NCBI GenBank assembly: GCA_028868695.1
Contig: JAGWTZ010000010.1
Location: forward strand, 1 to 64,000
Length of the DNA: 64,000 nt
Direction of reading: 5' to 3'
Source: Alphaproteobacteria bacterium
GTDB taxonomy: Bacteria; Pseudomonadota; Alphaproteobacteria; Rhizobiales; Aestuariivirgaceae
Shown one piece after another: positions 24,896-34,485 of the stretch (its first letter is position 1; every line of letters starts with the position of its first letter). Both the position numbers and the translations under genes were made by a program. A model generated the notes under the pieces. It made no database searches. It worked only from the letters and a program-made list of their open reading frames with translations, and was not told where the DNA came from.

Positions 24896-26215
24896 ATGTC
24901 AATCAACATATCGCCGACGGGCCTTGCCCGTGATCTTCAGAAGCGCGCGGAAGGTGGCAAGCCGATCCGGATTGGGCTTGTGGGCTCGGGCGAGATGGGC
25001 ACGGACATCGTGACGCGCGTGGCGCACATGCCGGGCATCGAGATCGGGGCGATCTCGGAACTTCGGCCCGCGGCAGCCGGCAAGGCAGTGGACATTGCCT
25101 ATCAGGAACAGGGCCACTGGCAGGAGACCAAATCCGCTGACGCGCTGAACGCGGCAATGGAGCAGGGCAAGGTTGCGGTGACCGACAATGTCGATCATTT
25201 GATCAACAGCGGCCTGATCGATGTGGTGATTGACGCCACGGGTGTGCCTGCGGTGGGGGCCGAGATCGGGCTTCGCGCCATGGAGCATGGCAAGCACCTG
25301 GTGATGATGAATGTGGAGGCCGATGTCACCATTGGCGCCTATCTGATGCATGAGGCCCAGCGCCTTGGCGTCACCTATTCGCTGGGGGCAGGCGATGAGC
25401 CCTCGTCCTGCATGGAGCTGATTGAGTTTGTCTCGGCCATGGGCCACCCGATCGTGGCGGCGGGCAAGGGCAAGAACAACCCGCTGAACATCGACGCGGT
25501 GCCGGACCAGTATGCCGAGGAGGCCAAGCGCCGGAACATGAATGTGCGCATGTTGGTGGAGTTCGTCGACGGCTCCAAGACCATGGTGGAGATGGCGGCG
25601 ATTGCCAATGCCACGGGCCTGGTGCCCGATTGCCCCGGCATGCATGGCCCCAAGGCGACGATTGACCAGCTGTCGAGCGTGCTGGTGCCGAAGAAGGATG
25701 GCGGCGTGCTCTCGAAGATGGGGGTTGTGGACTATTCGATCGGCAAGGGCGTCGCCCCCGGCGTGTTTGTGGTGGCGGAAATGAGCCACCCGCGGGTGAG
25801 GGAGCGCATGGAGGACCTGAAGATGGGCCATGGGCCCTACTTCACCTTCCACCGGCCCTATCACCTGACCTCGCTGGAAGTGCCGCTCACCTGTGCCCGC
25901 GTGGTGCTTTATGGCAAGGCGGACATGGTGCCGCTGGCCAAGCCCGTGGCGGAAGTCTGCGCGGTGGCCAAGAAGGACATGCAGCCGGGCGAGACGCTGG
26001 ATGCGATTGGCGAATATTGCTACCGCGCCTGGATCATGACCTCTGAAGAGGCCCGCGCCGCCAAGGCCATCCCTTGCGGCTTGCTGCACAAGGCCAAGGT
26101 CACCAAGCCCATCAAGAAGGGTGAGTTGATCACGGCGGCCAATACCGAAGTGCCGGCTGATTCCAAGATCGCCGCCCTGCGCGCCAGGCAGGACAAGCTG
26201 GTTTACGCAAACTGA
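24896..26215 (+). CDS. drl: DRL-type 1-deoxy-D-xylulose 5-phosphate reductoisomerase homologue (COG4091, SAF domain)
   Basis: A 439-residue protein. It has an N-terminal Rossmann fold ([18 protein letters not shown], residues 26-43), a homoserine-dehydrogenase-like middle ([33 protein letters not shown]) and a C-terminal SAF-type domain ([30 protein letters not shown]). This is the architecture of the Brucella abortus DXR-like (DRL) enzyme, which interconverts 1-deoxy-D-xylulose 5-phosphate and 2-C-methyl-D-erythritol 4-phosphate with NADP(H). Here it lies in a carbon-source operon between a polyol PTS and acetoin-dehydrogenase-like E1/E2 genes, so a catabolic role running from MEP to DXP is proposed. 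The family call is firm; substrate and direction are inference. Confidence 0.85.
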   Translation: MSINISPTGLARDLQKRAEGGKPIRIGLVGSGEMGTDIVTRVAHMPGIEIGAISELRPAAAGKAVDIAYQEQGHWQETKSADALNAAMEQGKVAVTDNVDHLINSGLIDVVIDATGVPAVGAEIGLRAMEHGKHLVMMNVEADVTIGAYLMHEAQRLGVTYSLGAGDEPSSCMELIEFVSAMGHPIVAAGKGKNNPLNIDAVPDQYAEEAKRRNMNVRMLVEFVDGSKTMVEMAAIANATGLVPDCPGMHGPKATIDQLSSVLVPKKDGGVLSKMGVVDYSIGKGVAPGVFVVAEMSHPRVRERMEDLKMGHGPYFTFHRPYHLTSLEVPLTCARVVLYGKADMVPLAKPVAEVCAVAKKDMQPGETLDAIGEYCYRAWIMTSEEARAAKAIPCGLLHKAKVTKPIKKGELITAANTEVPADSKIAALRARQDKLVYAN

Positions 26216-26225
26216 GGACAAGCCG

Positions 26226-27254
26226 ATGAGCGCCACCGCCAAGAAAGCCGCTGCCGGAGCGGCCAACGTGCCCTTCGCCTTCCGCGCCTATACGCCGGAC
26301 CAGCTGCGCGGGGTGCTGCACAAGATGCACCTGATCCGCAAGTTCGAGGAGGGGGCGGAGGACTCTTACACGCGCGGCCTGATCCATGGCACCATGCATC
26401 TGTCGATCGGCCAGGAGGCCAGTGCGCTGGGCATTTGCGCGCCGCTGAAGGCCGATGACCAGATCACCTCGACGCATCGCGGCCATGGCCATTGCATCGC
26501 CAAGGGCGCGCAGGTGGACCGCATGTTCGCCGAGTTCTTCGGCAAGACAACGGGCTATTGCAAGGGCCGCGGCGGCTCGATGCACATTGCCGATGTGAGT
26601 GCGGGCAACCTGGGCGCCAATGGCATCGTGGCGGGCGGCATCCCCATTGCAGTGGGGGCGGCGCTTTCAGCCAAGATGCAGAAGAACGGCAAGGTGGTGG
26701 TGTGCTTCTTCGGCGACGGCGCCAACAACGAGGGCGCCTTCCATGAATCACTCAACATGGCGGCGATCTGGAAGCTGCCGGTGGTGTTTGTCTGCGAGAA
26801 CAACGGCTATGGCATGTCGACATCGACGGCGCGCTCGACGGCGGTGGAGCGCATTGCCGACCGGGCGGCGGCCTATGCCATGCCGGGTGTCACCGTGAAC
26901 GGCAATGACTTCTCGGCGGTGGCCGAGGCCTCCACCACGGCGGTGGAGCGGGCCCGTCGCGGCGAGGGCCCCAGCCTCATCGAGACCAAGACCTACCGCC
27001 ACCGCGGCCATTCCAAGAGCGACCGCAACCGCTATCGCACCAAGGAGGAGATCGAGGAATGGAAGGCGATGCGCGACCCGATCAACCTGTTCGAGGCCGA
27101 GCTGCAGCAGTTCGGGGTGATAGACGAGGCAGGAATTGCCGCGGTGCGCGCCGCCGTCGAGGCAGAAATTGCCGCCGGCATTGAGTTTGCCAAGACAAGC
27201 CCAGCACCCGCCGCCGCGGAAGGCCTCAACTTTGTGTACACGGAGCTGCAGTGA
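26226..27254 (+). CDS. acoA: Thiamine-diphosphate E1 alpha subunit, acetoin/pyruvate dehydrogenase type
   Basis: A 342-residue E1 alpha subunit. It contains [10 protein letters not shown] (about residue 116), [19 protein letters not shown] and the thiamine-diphosphate motif [23 protein letters not shown] ending in CENN (about residues 161-191). The phosphorylation-loop region [12 protein letters not shown] is typical of AcoA and PdhA. The sequence resembles acetoin dehydrogenase as much as pyruvate dehydrogenase. Acetoin-type enzymes cleave an alpha-hydroxyketone between its two oxygenated carbons, leaving a two-carbon unit on the cofactor. That fits DXP (methyl ketone next to a carbinol) as substrate in this context. 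It is only 10 bases downstream of drl. Confidence 0.88.
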   Translation: MSATAKKAAAGAANVPFAFRAYTPDQLRGVLHKMHLIRKFEEGAEDSYTRGLIHGTMHLSIGQEASALGICAPLKADDQITSTHRGHGHCIAKGAQVDRMFAEFFGKTTGYCKGRGGSMHIADVSAGNLGANGIVAGGIPIAVGAALSAKMQKNGKVVVCFFGDGANNEGAFHESLNMAAIWKLPVVFVCENNGYGMSTSTARSTAVERIADRAAAYAMPGVTVNGNDFSAVAEASTTAVERARRGEGPSLIETKTYRHRGHSKSDRNRYRTKEEIEEWKAMRDPINLFEAELQQFGVIDEAGIAAVRAAVEAEIAAGIEFAKTSPAPAAAEGLNFVYTELQ

Positions 27255-28252
27255 TGGACGCCAAGGTGAGAGAGCTGAGCTATTCGCAGGCCGTCCAGGA
27301 AGCCATGGCCATTGCCTTGGAGAGTGATCCGCGCGTGTTCCTGATGGGCGAGGACATCGGCGTCTATGGCGGCGCCTTCCAGGTGACGGGCGATCTTGTG
27401 GAGCGCTTCGGGCCTGAGCGGGTAATCGACATGCCCATCTCGGAGCTGGGCGGGGCGGGCGTTGCGGTGGGTGCGGCCGTCACCGGCATGCGGCCGATCT
27501 TTGAGTTCCAGTTCTCGGATTTTGCCACGCTGGCCATGGAGCAGATCGTCAACCAGGCGGCCAAGATGCGCTTCATGCTGGGTGGCGAAGTGTCGGTTCC
27601 GCTGGTGATGCGCTTTCCTGCCGGTTCGGGCACGGGCGCTGCCGCCCAGCACAGCCAAAGCCTTGAGGCCTGGCTGGCCCATGTGCCGGGCCTGAAGGTG
27701 ATCCAGCCTGCCACCCCGCATGACGCCAAGGGCATGCTGCTGGCAGCGCTGGAGGATCCTGATCCGGTGATGATCTTCGAGCACAAGCTGCTCTACAAGA
27801 TGAAGGGTGCGGTGCCGGAGGGGCATTACACGGTGCCGATCGGCAAGGCCGATATTGCCCGCCCCGGCAAGGACGCCACCATCGTTGCCACCTCGATCAT
27901 GGTGCACAAGGCGCTGGAAGCGGCTGCGGCGCTGGCCGGCGAAGGCATCGACCTTGAAGTGATCGACCTTCGCACCATCCGCCCGATTGACCGCGAGACG
28001 GTGATTGAGAGTGTCAAGAAGACCTCGCGCCTGCTCTGCGTCTATGAGGCGGTGAAGACGCTGGGCATCGGCGCCGAGATCAGCGCCATGATCGCCGAGA
28101 GCGAGGCCTTTGACTATCTCGATGCGCCGATTGTGCGTTTGGGCGGGGCCGACAGCCCCATTCCCTATAACCCCGATTTGGAGAAGGCCGCCGTGCCGCA
28201 GGTGCCGGACATCATCGCCAGTGCCCGCGCCCTGGTGCAGGGAAGACGCTGA
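27254..28252 (+). CDS. acoB: Thiamine-diphosphate E1 beta subunit, acetoin/pyruvate dehydrogenase type
   Basis: A 332-residue E1 beta subunit with [12 protein letters not shown] (about residue 32), [15 protein letters not shown] (about residue 65) and the C-terminal transketolase-like domain ([28 protein letters not shown]). The start codon overlaps the stop of the alpha subunit by one base (TGATG); a GTG three bases earlier is an alternative. It pairs with the alpha subunit in an alpha2beta2 E1 component. Confidence 0.9.
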   Translation: MDAKVRELSYSQAVQEAMAIALESDPRVFLMGEDIGVYGGAFQVTGDLVERFGPERVIDMPISELGGAGVAVGAAVTGMRPIFEFQFSDFATLAMEQIVNQAAKMRFMLGGEVSVPLVMRFPAGSGTGAAAQHSQSLEAWLAHVPGLKVIQPATPHDAKGMLLAALEDPDPVMIFEHKLLYKMKGAVPEGHYTVPIGKADIARPGKDATIVATSIMVHKALEAAAALAGEGIDLEVIDLRTIRPIDRETVIESVKKTSRLLCVYEAVKTLGIGAEISAMIAESEAFDYLDAPIVRLGGADSPIPYNPDLEKAAVPQVPDIIASARALVQGRR

Positions 28253-28253
28253 G

Positions 28254-29513
28254 ATGGCCACCGAAGTCATTCTGCCCAAGGTCGACATGGACATGGCCAC
28301 GGGCCGCATCTCGCGCTGGCTGGTGGCCGAAGGGGCCACGGTGAAGCAGGGCGATCCGCTCTTCGAGATGGAGACCGACAAGGCCGCCATGGAAGTGGAA
28401 GCTCCGGCCGGCGGCGTGCTGGGTGGCATTGCCGCCAAGGAGGGCGTGGATGTGCCGGTGGGCCAGCCGGTGGCCTTCATCTATGCCGAAGGCGAGAAGC
28501 CCACAGTCGCGCCGCAAGCTGCGGCTCCTGCCGTGCTGGCCGCAAAGGTAGAAGCGCCTCCCGCGCAAACAGCAGCCACACCCGCCGCAGCGCCAACAGC
28601 ATCTTCCGTTCCCGGCGCCCTTCGCGCCACGCCGCTCGCCCGCCGCCTGGCGCGTGAGGCTGGTGTCAATCTCGCCGCCATCGCTGGCAGCGGACCGCAT
28701 GGCCGCATTGTCAGCGCCGATATCGAAAAAGCCAAGGCTGCGCCCAAGCCAGCCGCTGCACCCGTGGCTGCAGCGCCCAGCGATGCCGACACGCTCAAGC
28801 TCTTCGCGCCCGGCTCCTACAGCGAAGTGCCGCATGACAACATGCGCCGCACCATCGCGCGCCGCCTGCAGGAATCCAAGCAGCATGTGCCGCACTTCTA
28901 TGTCTCGGCCGATTGCCGCCTTGACGCACTCCTGAAGCTGCGCGCCGATCTCAATGCCGCCGCCCCCGTGAAGGACGGCGCCCCCGCCTTCAAGCTCTCC
29001 ATCAATGACCTCGTAATCAAAGCCTGGGCGCTGGCGCTGCGCGATGTGCCGGCCGCCAATGTCTCCTGGACCGAGGCCGCGATGCTGAGCCACGCCCATG
29101 CCGACATCGGCGTGGCCGTCTCGGTGCCCGGCGGCCTCATCACCCCGATCATCCGCGCCGCTGAAAACAAAAGCCTCTCGGCCATCTCAGCCGAAATGAA
29201 GGATCTCGCAGCCCGCGCCAAGGCCCGCAAGCTCAAGCCTGAGGAATACAATGGCGGCACCTCCGCCATCTCCAACCTCGGCATGTTTGGCGTGAAAGAG
29301 TTCGCCGCCATCGTCAACCCGCCGCATGCCACCATCTTGGCTGTCGGCGCCGGGCAAGAGCGGGCGCTTTCTGAAAACGGCAAGCTCTTCTCCGCGCAAG
29401 CGATGACCGTGACGCTTTCGACCGACCACCGGGCCGTCGACGGCGCCCTCGGTGCTGAAGTCCTCGCCGCCTTCAAGAACTATATCGAAATGCCACTCGC
29501 CATGCTGATCTGA
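28254..29513 (+). CDS. acoC: Dihydrolipoamide acyltransferase E2 component
   Basis: A 419-residue E2. The lipoyl domain (residues 1-80) carries the lipoylated lysine in [13 protein letters not shown] (Lys42). An Ala/Pro-rich linker leads to a peripheral-subunit-binding domain ([21 protein letters not shown], about residues 121-145), then the catalytic chloramphenicol-acetyltransferase-like domain ending with [14 protein letters not shown], whose histidine and aspartate are catalytic. The ATG at 28254 is two bases after the E1 beta stop; an open frame extends further upstream but is not coding. It would move an acetyl group from E1 to CoA. No E3 (lipoamide dehydrogenase) gene is in the cluster, so that subunit must be shared with other complexes. 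Confidence 0.92.
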   Translation: MATEVILPKVDMDMATGRISRWLVAEGATVKQGDPLFEMETDKAAMEVEAPAGGVLGGIAAKEGVDVPVGQPVAFIYAEGEKPTVAPQAAAPAVLAAKVEAPPAQTAATPAAAPTASSVPGALRATPLARRLAREAGVNLAAIAGSGPHGRIVSADIEKAKAAPKPAAAPVAAAPSDADTLKLFAPGSYSEVPHDNMRRTIARRLQESKQHVPHFYVSADCRLDALLKLRADLNAAAPVKDGAPAFKLSINDLVIKAWALALRDVPAANVSWTEAAMLSHAHADIGVAVSVPGGLITPIIRAAENKSLSAISAEMKDLAARAKARKLKPEEYNGGTSAISNLGMFGVKEFAAIVNPPHATILAVGAGQERALSENGKLFSAQAMTVTLSTDHRAVDGALGAEVLAAFKNYIEMPLAMLI

Positions 29514-29530
29514 GGCAGTGCACGCTACAG

Positions 29531-29568
29531 AAACGACCCTGCTGGCTTAAAACGGCCACTAGTCGTTT
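29531..29568. terminator. Weak bidirectional hairpin between convergent genes
   Basis: AAACGAC at 29531 pairs with GTCGTTT at 29562, with an inner TGGC/GCCA stem. The hairpin spans the junction between the rightward E2 gene and the leftward FAD oxidoreductase and ends in a short T-run on each strand. It is a plausible but weak terminator. Confidence 0.45.
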
Positions 29569-30905
29569 GTGGCGAGATGTTCTTTCCAGCGCAGGTAAAG
29601 ATTGGCGCCGATGGTGGAGAGCGGCGGCGGCGGCAGCTTGCTGGGCTCTGCTTCGGCAGTGAAATGACGGGTGATGGCGCTGTCATGACCGCAAGCCAGC
29701 TCCGCCGCACCGATGCCCGTGAGCGTGCCACGCACTGTGCCCAGCCCATTTTGCACGCAGGCAGAGAAGAGGCCGCGGTCAAGTTCGCGCATCACGGAAA
29801 CACTGTTGCGCGACAAGCACAAGTGGCCCGCCCAGGAATATTCCATCGGCACATCCGCAAGCGCGGGAAAACGGTCATCAAATTTCTTGCGGTGGGTGCG
29901 CGCCGTGCGCTGCAGGCTCGCCTCGCTCACCTCCATGCCAGGGCTGAACACCGCGCAAGTGCGCGTGATGATGCGGTTCCCGCCAAGCGGAGTGTCAATC
30001 TTCCGCATGGTCGTGCCCATGGGGTCGGATGGCGTGATGCCCCAGCGCGGCTGGCCGCCTAGCTTTTGCAGCGCCTCGCGGCCGAGGTCCACGGTCATTG
30101 AAGCAAAGAGGAAAATGTGCATCAGCCGTTGTGTGGCGAAACCGAAACTTTCCAGGTGGCCATTGTTGGCAAGAATGACCTTGCCAGCAGAGATGCGATG
30201 GCCTTGCGCCGAAACGTCCCACGAAGCGCCACGGCTTTCAATCTTGACCACCGGCGCGTTTTCAAAGATCGCCACGCCTTCGCGGCGCAAGCCTTCTGTG
30301 AGCCCACGCACGTAGCCGGCAGGCTGGATCATCGTCGTTCCCGGCGTGTACAGCCCTGAAATGTAGTGGCGGCTGCCCGTCATCTCATGCATGGACTTGG
30401 CGTCCAGCATTTCGCTTTTTTCCCCGAGTTGGGACAAATGCCGCGCATAGGCGTGGTTGAGACCGTCTGCCTTGGCGCTGACTGCGCCATTCACCTTGCC
30501 GGCAGGATCAAAGAACGCCTTGTTGATGGCGAAGCGTTCCACCGCCTGGCCCGCAAATGCGATGGCTTGGCGGTTGAGGTCAATGATCTCGCGGTCACTG
30601 CCAAGGGCAGCGCCGGCATAGTCTTCCCCCTGGATTTCATGCGGAAGGTCAATCATGAAGCCAGAATTTCGGCCCTGTGTTCCTTCCGCGATGCGCCCAG
30701 CTTCGAGCACCACGATTTTGGCGCCCGGTGCAAGCTGGCGCAAACGCAAAGCCGCCGACAGCCCGGCAAATCCTGCCCCAATGATCGCAAAATCGGCGGA
30801 GACATTGCCGCTGAGAGCCACTGGCGGCGGCTGGCCCGGCAAGATGGCGTTCCATCCTGCCGTGCCGCGAAGCGCTGGCTTGCGCCTGGCTTCATAAACA
30901 CTCAT
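29559..30905 (-). CDS. FAD-dependent amine oxidoreductase (DAO/PuuB-like), copy 1
   Basis: A 448-residue flavoprotein of the D-amino-acid-oxidase (DAO) superfamily. It has the FAD motif ADFAIIGAGFAGLSAALRLR (about residues 37-56) followed by EGTQGRNSGFMIDLPHE, which matches gamma-glutamylputrescine-oxidase-like enzymes. It should oxidise a C-N bond of a secondary or tertiary amine to an imine or aldehyde. It overlaps the aldehyde dehydrogenase gene by four bases and is the last gene of the gntR operon. A clear paralogue is at 39363-40697, sharing the GRNSGFxIDLPHE block and most landmarks. The amine substrate is unknown. Confidence 0.88.
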   Translation of the reverse strand: MSVYEARRKPALRGTAGWNAILPGQPPPVALSGNVSADFAIIGAGFAGLSAALRLRQLAPGAKIVVLEAGRIAEGTQGRNSGFMIDLPHEIQGEDYAGAALGSDREIIDLNRQAIAFAGQAVERFAINKAFFDPAGKVNGAVSAKADGLNHAYARHLSQLGEKSEMLDAKSMHEMTGSRHYISGLYTPGTTMIQPAGYVRGLTEGLRREGVAIFENAPVVKIESRGASWDVSAQGHRISAGKVILANNGHLESFGFATQRLMHIFLFASMTVDLGREALQKLGGQPRWGITPSDPMGTTMRKIDTPLGGNRIITRTCAVFSPGMEVSEASLQRTARTHRKKFDDRFPALADVPMEYSWAGHLCLSRNSVSVMRELDRGLFSACVQNGLGTVRGTLTGIGAAELACGHDSAITRHFTAEAEPSKLPPPPLSTIGANLYLRWKEHLATND

Positions 30906-32401
30906 GCAACCGCCTGGTCCGCATCGTCTGTCAGGTCAACCCAGATGGTTTTGAGCTCGGTGTACTGGTCATGCGCATGAATGCCATTGTCGCGCCCGCC
31001 GAAGCCGGAGGCCTTGTAGCCGCCGAAGGGTGTTGAAATATCGCCTTCGCCAAAGCTGTTCACTGTCACCGTGCCGGCCTTGATGGCGCGTGCGCCGCGC
31101 AAGGCCCGCTTGACGTTTGAGGTGAAGATCGAAGCCGCCAAGCCATATTCGGTGTCATTGGCAAGTGCGATGGCCTCATCGAAGCTTTCCACCGTGAGCA
31201 CGCAGAGAACTGGGCCGAAAATCTCCTCGCGCACCTGCGGGGCATTGCGGTCCGCCACGTCAAGGATGGTAGGCTCGACAAAACCATCCTTGGCCTTGCC
31301 TCCCATCAGCACCTTTGGGCCTTTGGCCAGATAGGCAGCGACCTTCTCAAAATGCTGCAGCGAAACCAGCGCGCCCACGCGGTTGAGGGGATCAAGCGGG
31401 TTGCCCATCGGCCATTCGCGGGCATGAGCGAGGATGAGCTTCAGGAGTTTGTCCTTCACGCCCTTTTGCACGATGAGGCGCGACGAGGCCGAGCAATTCT
31501 CGCCCATGTTCCAGAAGGCGCCATTGACGATATGGGCCGCCACACGGTCAAGGTTTTCGGCATCATCCAGCACAACGGCAGGGTTCTTGCCGCCCATTTC
31601 CAGCGTCACCTTCTTGAGGTTGGACTCGGCGGCATAACGCAGGAAGCGCCGGCCCGTCTCGGTGGAGCCGGTGAAGGAAACGGCGTCCACATCCATGTGG
31701 CGGCCCAGTGGTTCGCCCACATCCGGGCCGGAGCCTGGCACCACGTTGAATACGCCGGCCGGAATGCCGGCCTCCATCGAAAGCTCCGCCACGCGCAGGG
31801 TGGTGAGCGAGGTCTCCTCGGCCGGCTTCACGATCACCGAGCAGCCCGCCGCAAGGGCAGGGCCAATTTTCCACGCCAGCATCAGAAGCGGAAAGTTCCA
31901 CGGCAGCACCAGCCCCACAACCCCAATCGGCTCACGCACGATCATGGCGATATGATTGTCGGAGGCAGGAGAGACCTGGTCATAGATCTTGTCGATCAAT
32001 TCGGCATGCCAAGTGAGGCAGTTGATGGTCTCGGGAACGTCAACAGTCTCGCAATCGAAAATCGTCTTGCCGCTGTCCAGGCTTTCCAGCACCGCAAGCT
32101 CGCGGGCGTTGCGCTTGATCAGCTTGGCGAGGCGCAGCAGCGCTTCCTTGCGCTCTTTTGGATGCAGCTTTGACCAGCGGCCATCATCAAAAGCCGCGCG
32201 CGCCTTGGTGACGGCGAGGTTGACATCTTCCGCATTGCAGGCCGCAACCTGGGCCAGAACCTTGCTGGTGGCCGGGTTGTGCGTGTCGAACGTCTTGCCG
32301 GATTTTGCCGGGCGGAAGGCGCCGTCAATGAAGGCCTGTGTGGGAAAGGAAAGGCCCTTGGCAATTGCGGCATATTCTTCGGTCGTGAGCAGTCCGGTCA
32401 T
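30902..32401 (-). CDS. NAD(P)-dependent aldehyde dehydrogenase (PuuC-like)
   Basis: A 499-residue aldehyde dehydrogenase of normal length. It contains VLPWNFPLLMLAWK (about residue 164), VSFTGSTETGRR (about residue 240), the general-base glutamate in EMGGKNP (about residue 264) and the catalytic cysteine in MGENCSASSRL (about residue 298). It resembles gamma-glutamyl-aminobutyraldehyde dehydrogenases. It would oxidise the aldehyde produced when the neighbouring FAD enzyme dealkylates or deaminates its amine. It sits between the FAD enzyme (overlap) and the DapA-family gene (two-base gap) in one operon. Confidence 0.92.
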   Translation of the reverse strand: MTGLLTTEEYAAIAKGLSFPTQAFIDGAFRPAKSGKTFDTHNPATSKVLAQVAACNAEDVNLAVTKARAAFDDGRWSKLHPKERKEALLRLAKLIKRNARELAVLESLDSGKTIFDCETVDVPETINCLTWHAELIDKIYDQVSPASDNHIAMIVREPIGVVGLVLPWNFPLLMLAWKIGPALAAGCSVIVKPAEETSLTTLRVAELSMEAGIPAGVFNVVPGSGPDVGEPLGRHMDVDAVSFTGSTETGRRFLRYAAESNLKKVTLEMGGKNPAVVLDDAENLDRVAAHIVNGAFWNMGENCSASSRLIVQKGVKDKLLKLILAHAREWPMGNPLDPLNRVGALVSLQHFEKVAAYLAKGPKVLMGGKAKDGFVEPTILDVADRNAPQVREEIFGPVLCVLTVESFDEAIALANDTEYGLAASIFTSNVKRALRGARAIKAGTVTVNSFGEGDISTPFGGYKASGFGGRDNGIHAHDQYTELKTIWVDLTDDADQAVA

Positions 32402-32403
32402 GT

Positions 32404-33321
32404 TCAGGCCTCGGCTTCAATGTCGGCGATGGTGGATTTGAGAACGCGCACCACTTGTTCCAGCTGGCGCTTTTCATCCTTGTTGAGGGCCTTGAGCGGC
32501 GGGCGCGGCGGGCCGGCGCGCAGACCGGCGATTTCAGCGCCATGCTTGATGCATTGCACGAACTTGCCGCCCTGTTCCAGCACGGCCATGAGCGGCAACA
32601 GCGCCGACATAATGCGGCGGCCCTTGTTGAAATCACCCTTCACCGCACAGGCCTGATAGAGCGCCATATGCTCCTTTGGCAGGAAGTTGGAGCCGCCACA
32701 CACCCAGGAACGCGCGCCCCAGGCAAAGAATTCCAGCGCCTGGTCATCCATGCCGCAGGAAAGCTGGATATGAGGATAATCCCGCGCCAGCAGGTGCACG
32801 CGGTTGATGTCGCCAGAGCTTTCCTTGATGGCGCAGAAATTGCGGCTGCGGCCCACACGGTCGAGGAACTCCTCGCCCATGTTGATGCCCATGCGCCCGG
32901 GATAGTTATAAAGCATGATGGGAAGATCAGCGGCGCGGTCTATCGCCAAGGCGTTCAGCGCATTCTCGCGCTCGGTGGGAACGGCATAGGGTGGCGAGCC
33001 GACCAGGATTGCATCTGCGCCGAGCTTTGCAGCCTCTTCGGCCACATGCTGGGAATCAGCCAGACGGATGGCCCCCGTGCCGATGATCAGCGCTGTGCGC
33101 TTGCCGATCACGTCCTTGGCAAGCTTGGCCAGTTCAACGCGTTCTTCCATCGATTGCGCATAATATTCGCCAGTTGAGCCGCCATTGATGATGCCGTTGA
33201 CGCCGGACACCACCAGATAGTCAATCACGGCGCAAAAGCCGTCGCGGTCAATTGAACCGTCTTCATGGTGCGGCGTGATGACCGGCGTGTAAATGCCTTC
33301 AAACTTCATGACATTGCTCAT
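32404..33321 (-). CDS. Dihydrodipicolinate synthase (DapA)-family lyase, copy 1
   Basis: A 305-residue TIM-barrel protein of the class-I pyruvate-dependent aldolase/lyase family. It has NGGSTGEYYAQSMEER near residue 46, the tyrosine of MLYNYPGRMG (about residue 135) and the Schiff-base lysine in CAIKESSGDI (about residue 165). Biosynthetic DapA is unlikely here. Catabolic members act as aldolases or dehydratase/deaminases on 2-keto acids or imino acids. It follows gntR with a four-base overlap. A second, divergent family member is at 38466, so two aldol or deamination steps, or two substrates, may be involved. Confidence 0.9.
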   Translation of the reverse strand: MSNVMKFEGIYTPVITPHHEDGSIDRDGFCAVIDYLVVSGVNGIINGGSTGEYYAQSMEERVELAKLAKDVIGKRTALIIGTGAIRLADSQHVAEEAAKLGADAILVGSPPYAVPTERENALNALAIDRAADLPIMLYNYPGRMGINMGEEFLDRVGRSRNFCAIKESSGDINRVHLLARDYPHIQLSCGMDDQALEFFAWGARSWVCGGSNFLPKEHMALYQACAVKGDFNKGRRIMSALLPLMAVLEQGGKFVQCIKHGAEIAGLRAGPPRPPLKALNKDEKRQLEQVVRVLKSTIADIEAEA

Positions 33322-34079
33322 TGGCTGCGCCCCGGGGGTGTGCCGAGAGGCACCTGGATGCTTTCTGGTGAAACGAAATTCTCGATCTGGGCGCGCGAAA
33401 GCTCCCAGTGTTCCACGGCCAATGCGGCCGCGGCATCGGCGTCGCCCTTCTCGATCAGCGCGATGAACTGGTCATGCTGGTCGGCGGCGATTGCTTGTTG
33501 GCTGGCCATGTTGGTCTTGCGCGGGCTGTAGAATGTGACGCCGATGCGCGTGTGATCAATCAGCAGGCGCCGCAGGCTGGGCAGCAGATATTCATTGTCG
33601 GCCAATTCGCCCATCACCGCATGGAAGCGCTCATTCAGGATGGCGCGCTCAATGCCGTCACCACTCTTGATCGCCTGCCGGAACTGCCGCTGCACGTCTT
33701 TCAACCGTTCGATTTGCGCTGGCGTGGCATTGGCTGCGGCAAGCCGTGCCACCGCGGCATATATCATTGGCGCGGCAATGAAGAAATTGCGCAGCGTCTT
33801 GTGCGACATGGGCGCCACCTGCGCGCCGCGATTTTCGTGCAGCACCACATAGCCTTCGCCCGCCAGCTGGCGCAAAACCTCGCGCACAGGCGGGCGCGAA
33901 ATGCCATATTCACCGGCAATTTCCAGCTCATCCAGATAAATGCCCGGCTCCAGCTCCTGCGTGAGGATGCGGCGCTTGAGTGAATCGACAAACAGCGACT
34001 TCTTGCCGCCCGCGGCAGCTTCCGGCGGCTTTTTCACGGCAAACCGTGTGGTTTTGCTTTTTGATGGAGCAGTGCGCAT
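33318..34079 (-). CDS. GntR-family (FCD) transcriptional regulator
   Basis: A 253-residue regulator. The N-terminal winged helix-turn-helix is LEIAGEYGISRPPVREVLRQLAGEGYV (about residues 52-78). An FCD ligand domain follows, whose conserved histidines and acidic residues appear in FHAVMGELADNEYL and ADQHDQFIALIEKGD. FCD regulators bind carboxylate ligands, often with a metal. It heads the leftward operon and is divergent from the ABC importer, so it probably controls both. A 13-bp palindrome at 34120-34132 just upstream is the likely operator. Confidence 0.93.
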   Translation of the reverse strand: MRTAPSKSKTTRFAVKKPPEAAAGGKKSLFVDSLKRRILTQELEPGIYLDELEIAGEYGISRPPVREVLRQLAGEGYVVLHENRGAQVAPMSHKTLRNFFIAAPMIYAAVARLAAANATPAQIERLKDVQRQFRQAIKSGDGIERAILNERFHAVMGELADNEYLLPSLRRLLIDHTRIGVTFYSPRKTNMASQQAIAADQHDQFIALIEKGDADAAAALAVEHWELSRAQIENFVSPESIQVPLGTPPGRSQ

Positions 34080-34485
34080 GCGCTCTTGGGTCCGCGGAAA
34101 GTGTGGCGTCAGATACAGAATACAATATGTATAATAAATCCGTTGTCAAGCGATGCGTTGGGTTTTGCGCAAGGTGCGGACAGATTTTCCATGGCTTCGC
34201 GCGAATCCGCGCATGCCGTTCCGCCCGCGCAGTTACAGCGGATTGCCGCGTTCCGTGCAAGCTGGCTCTAAACATATAACAAAACGTCATTCTATCATAA
34301 TACAAAAATAATACATTTTTCTTGACGGCGTATTCTCGGCATGCAAGTCTCCCATGCATGTGGCGGGAAAGGCGTGCATGGCATCGCTTTCGCAGGCTGT
34401 TTCCGCGCTGGGCCGGTAGCTTCACCGAAACGCACGGGTTCGGTGCCGGTCAGTCCAAGGCCCGTGCACAATGGGAGGAATTCAA
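34080..34485. other. Divergent control region of the betaine-type cluster
   Basis: About 400 bases without a convincing gene, markedly AT-rich between 34105-34145 and 34262-34325. It contains the ATACA-ATA-TGTAT palindrome near the gntR side, a second AT-rich stretch with AATACA/AATACAT repeats near 34298-34316, a TTGACG hexamer at about 34322, and a strong ribosome site (GGGAGGA) before the substrate-binding protein at 34486. It probably holds divergent promoters. Confidence 0.6.
34120..34132. promoter_or_regulatory. Probable GntR/FCD operator
   Basis: The palindrome ATACA-ATA-TGTAT lies 41-53 bases upstream of the gntR start, in the form typical of FCD-family operators (short arms separated by about three bases). 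A direct neighbour, GATACAG at 34112, may extend it. Position and symmetry are seen; the binder is inferred. Confidence 0.6.

Noticed and set aside
24899-26266. 455-codon - strand frame opposite drl
   Set aside because: Antisense shadow rich in His/Arg/Gly, the usual composition of such artefacts.
27032-28480. Very long - strand open frame opposite the E1/E2 genes
   Set aside because: It is the mirror of three clear coding sequences and shows no domain pattern; GC-rich codon bias produces it.
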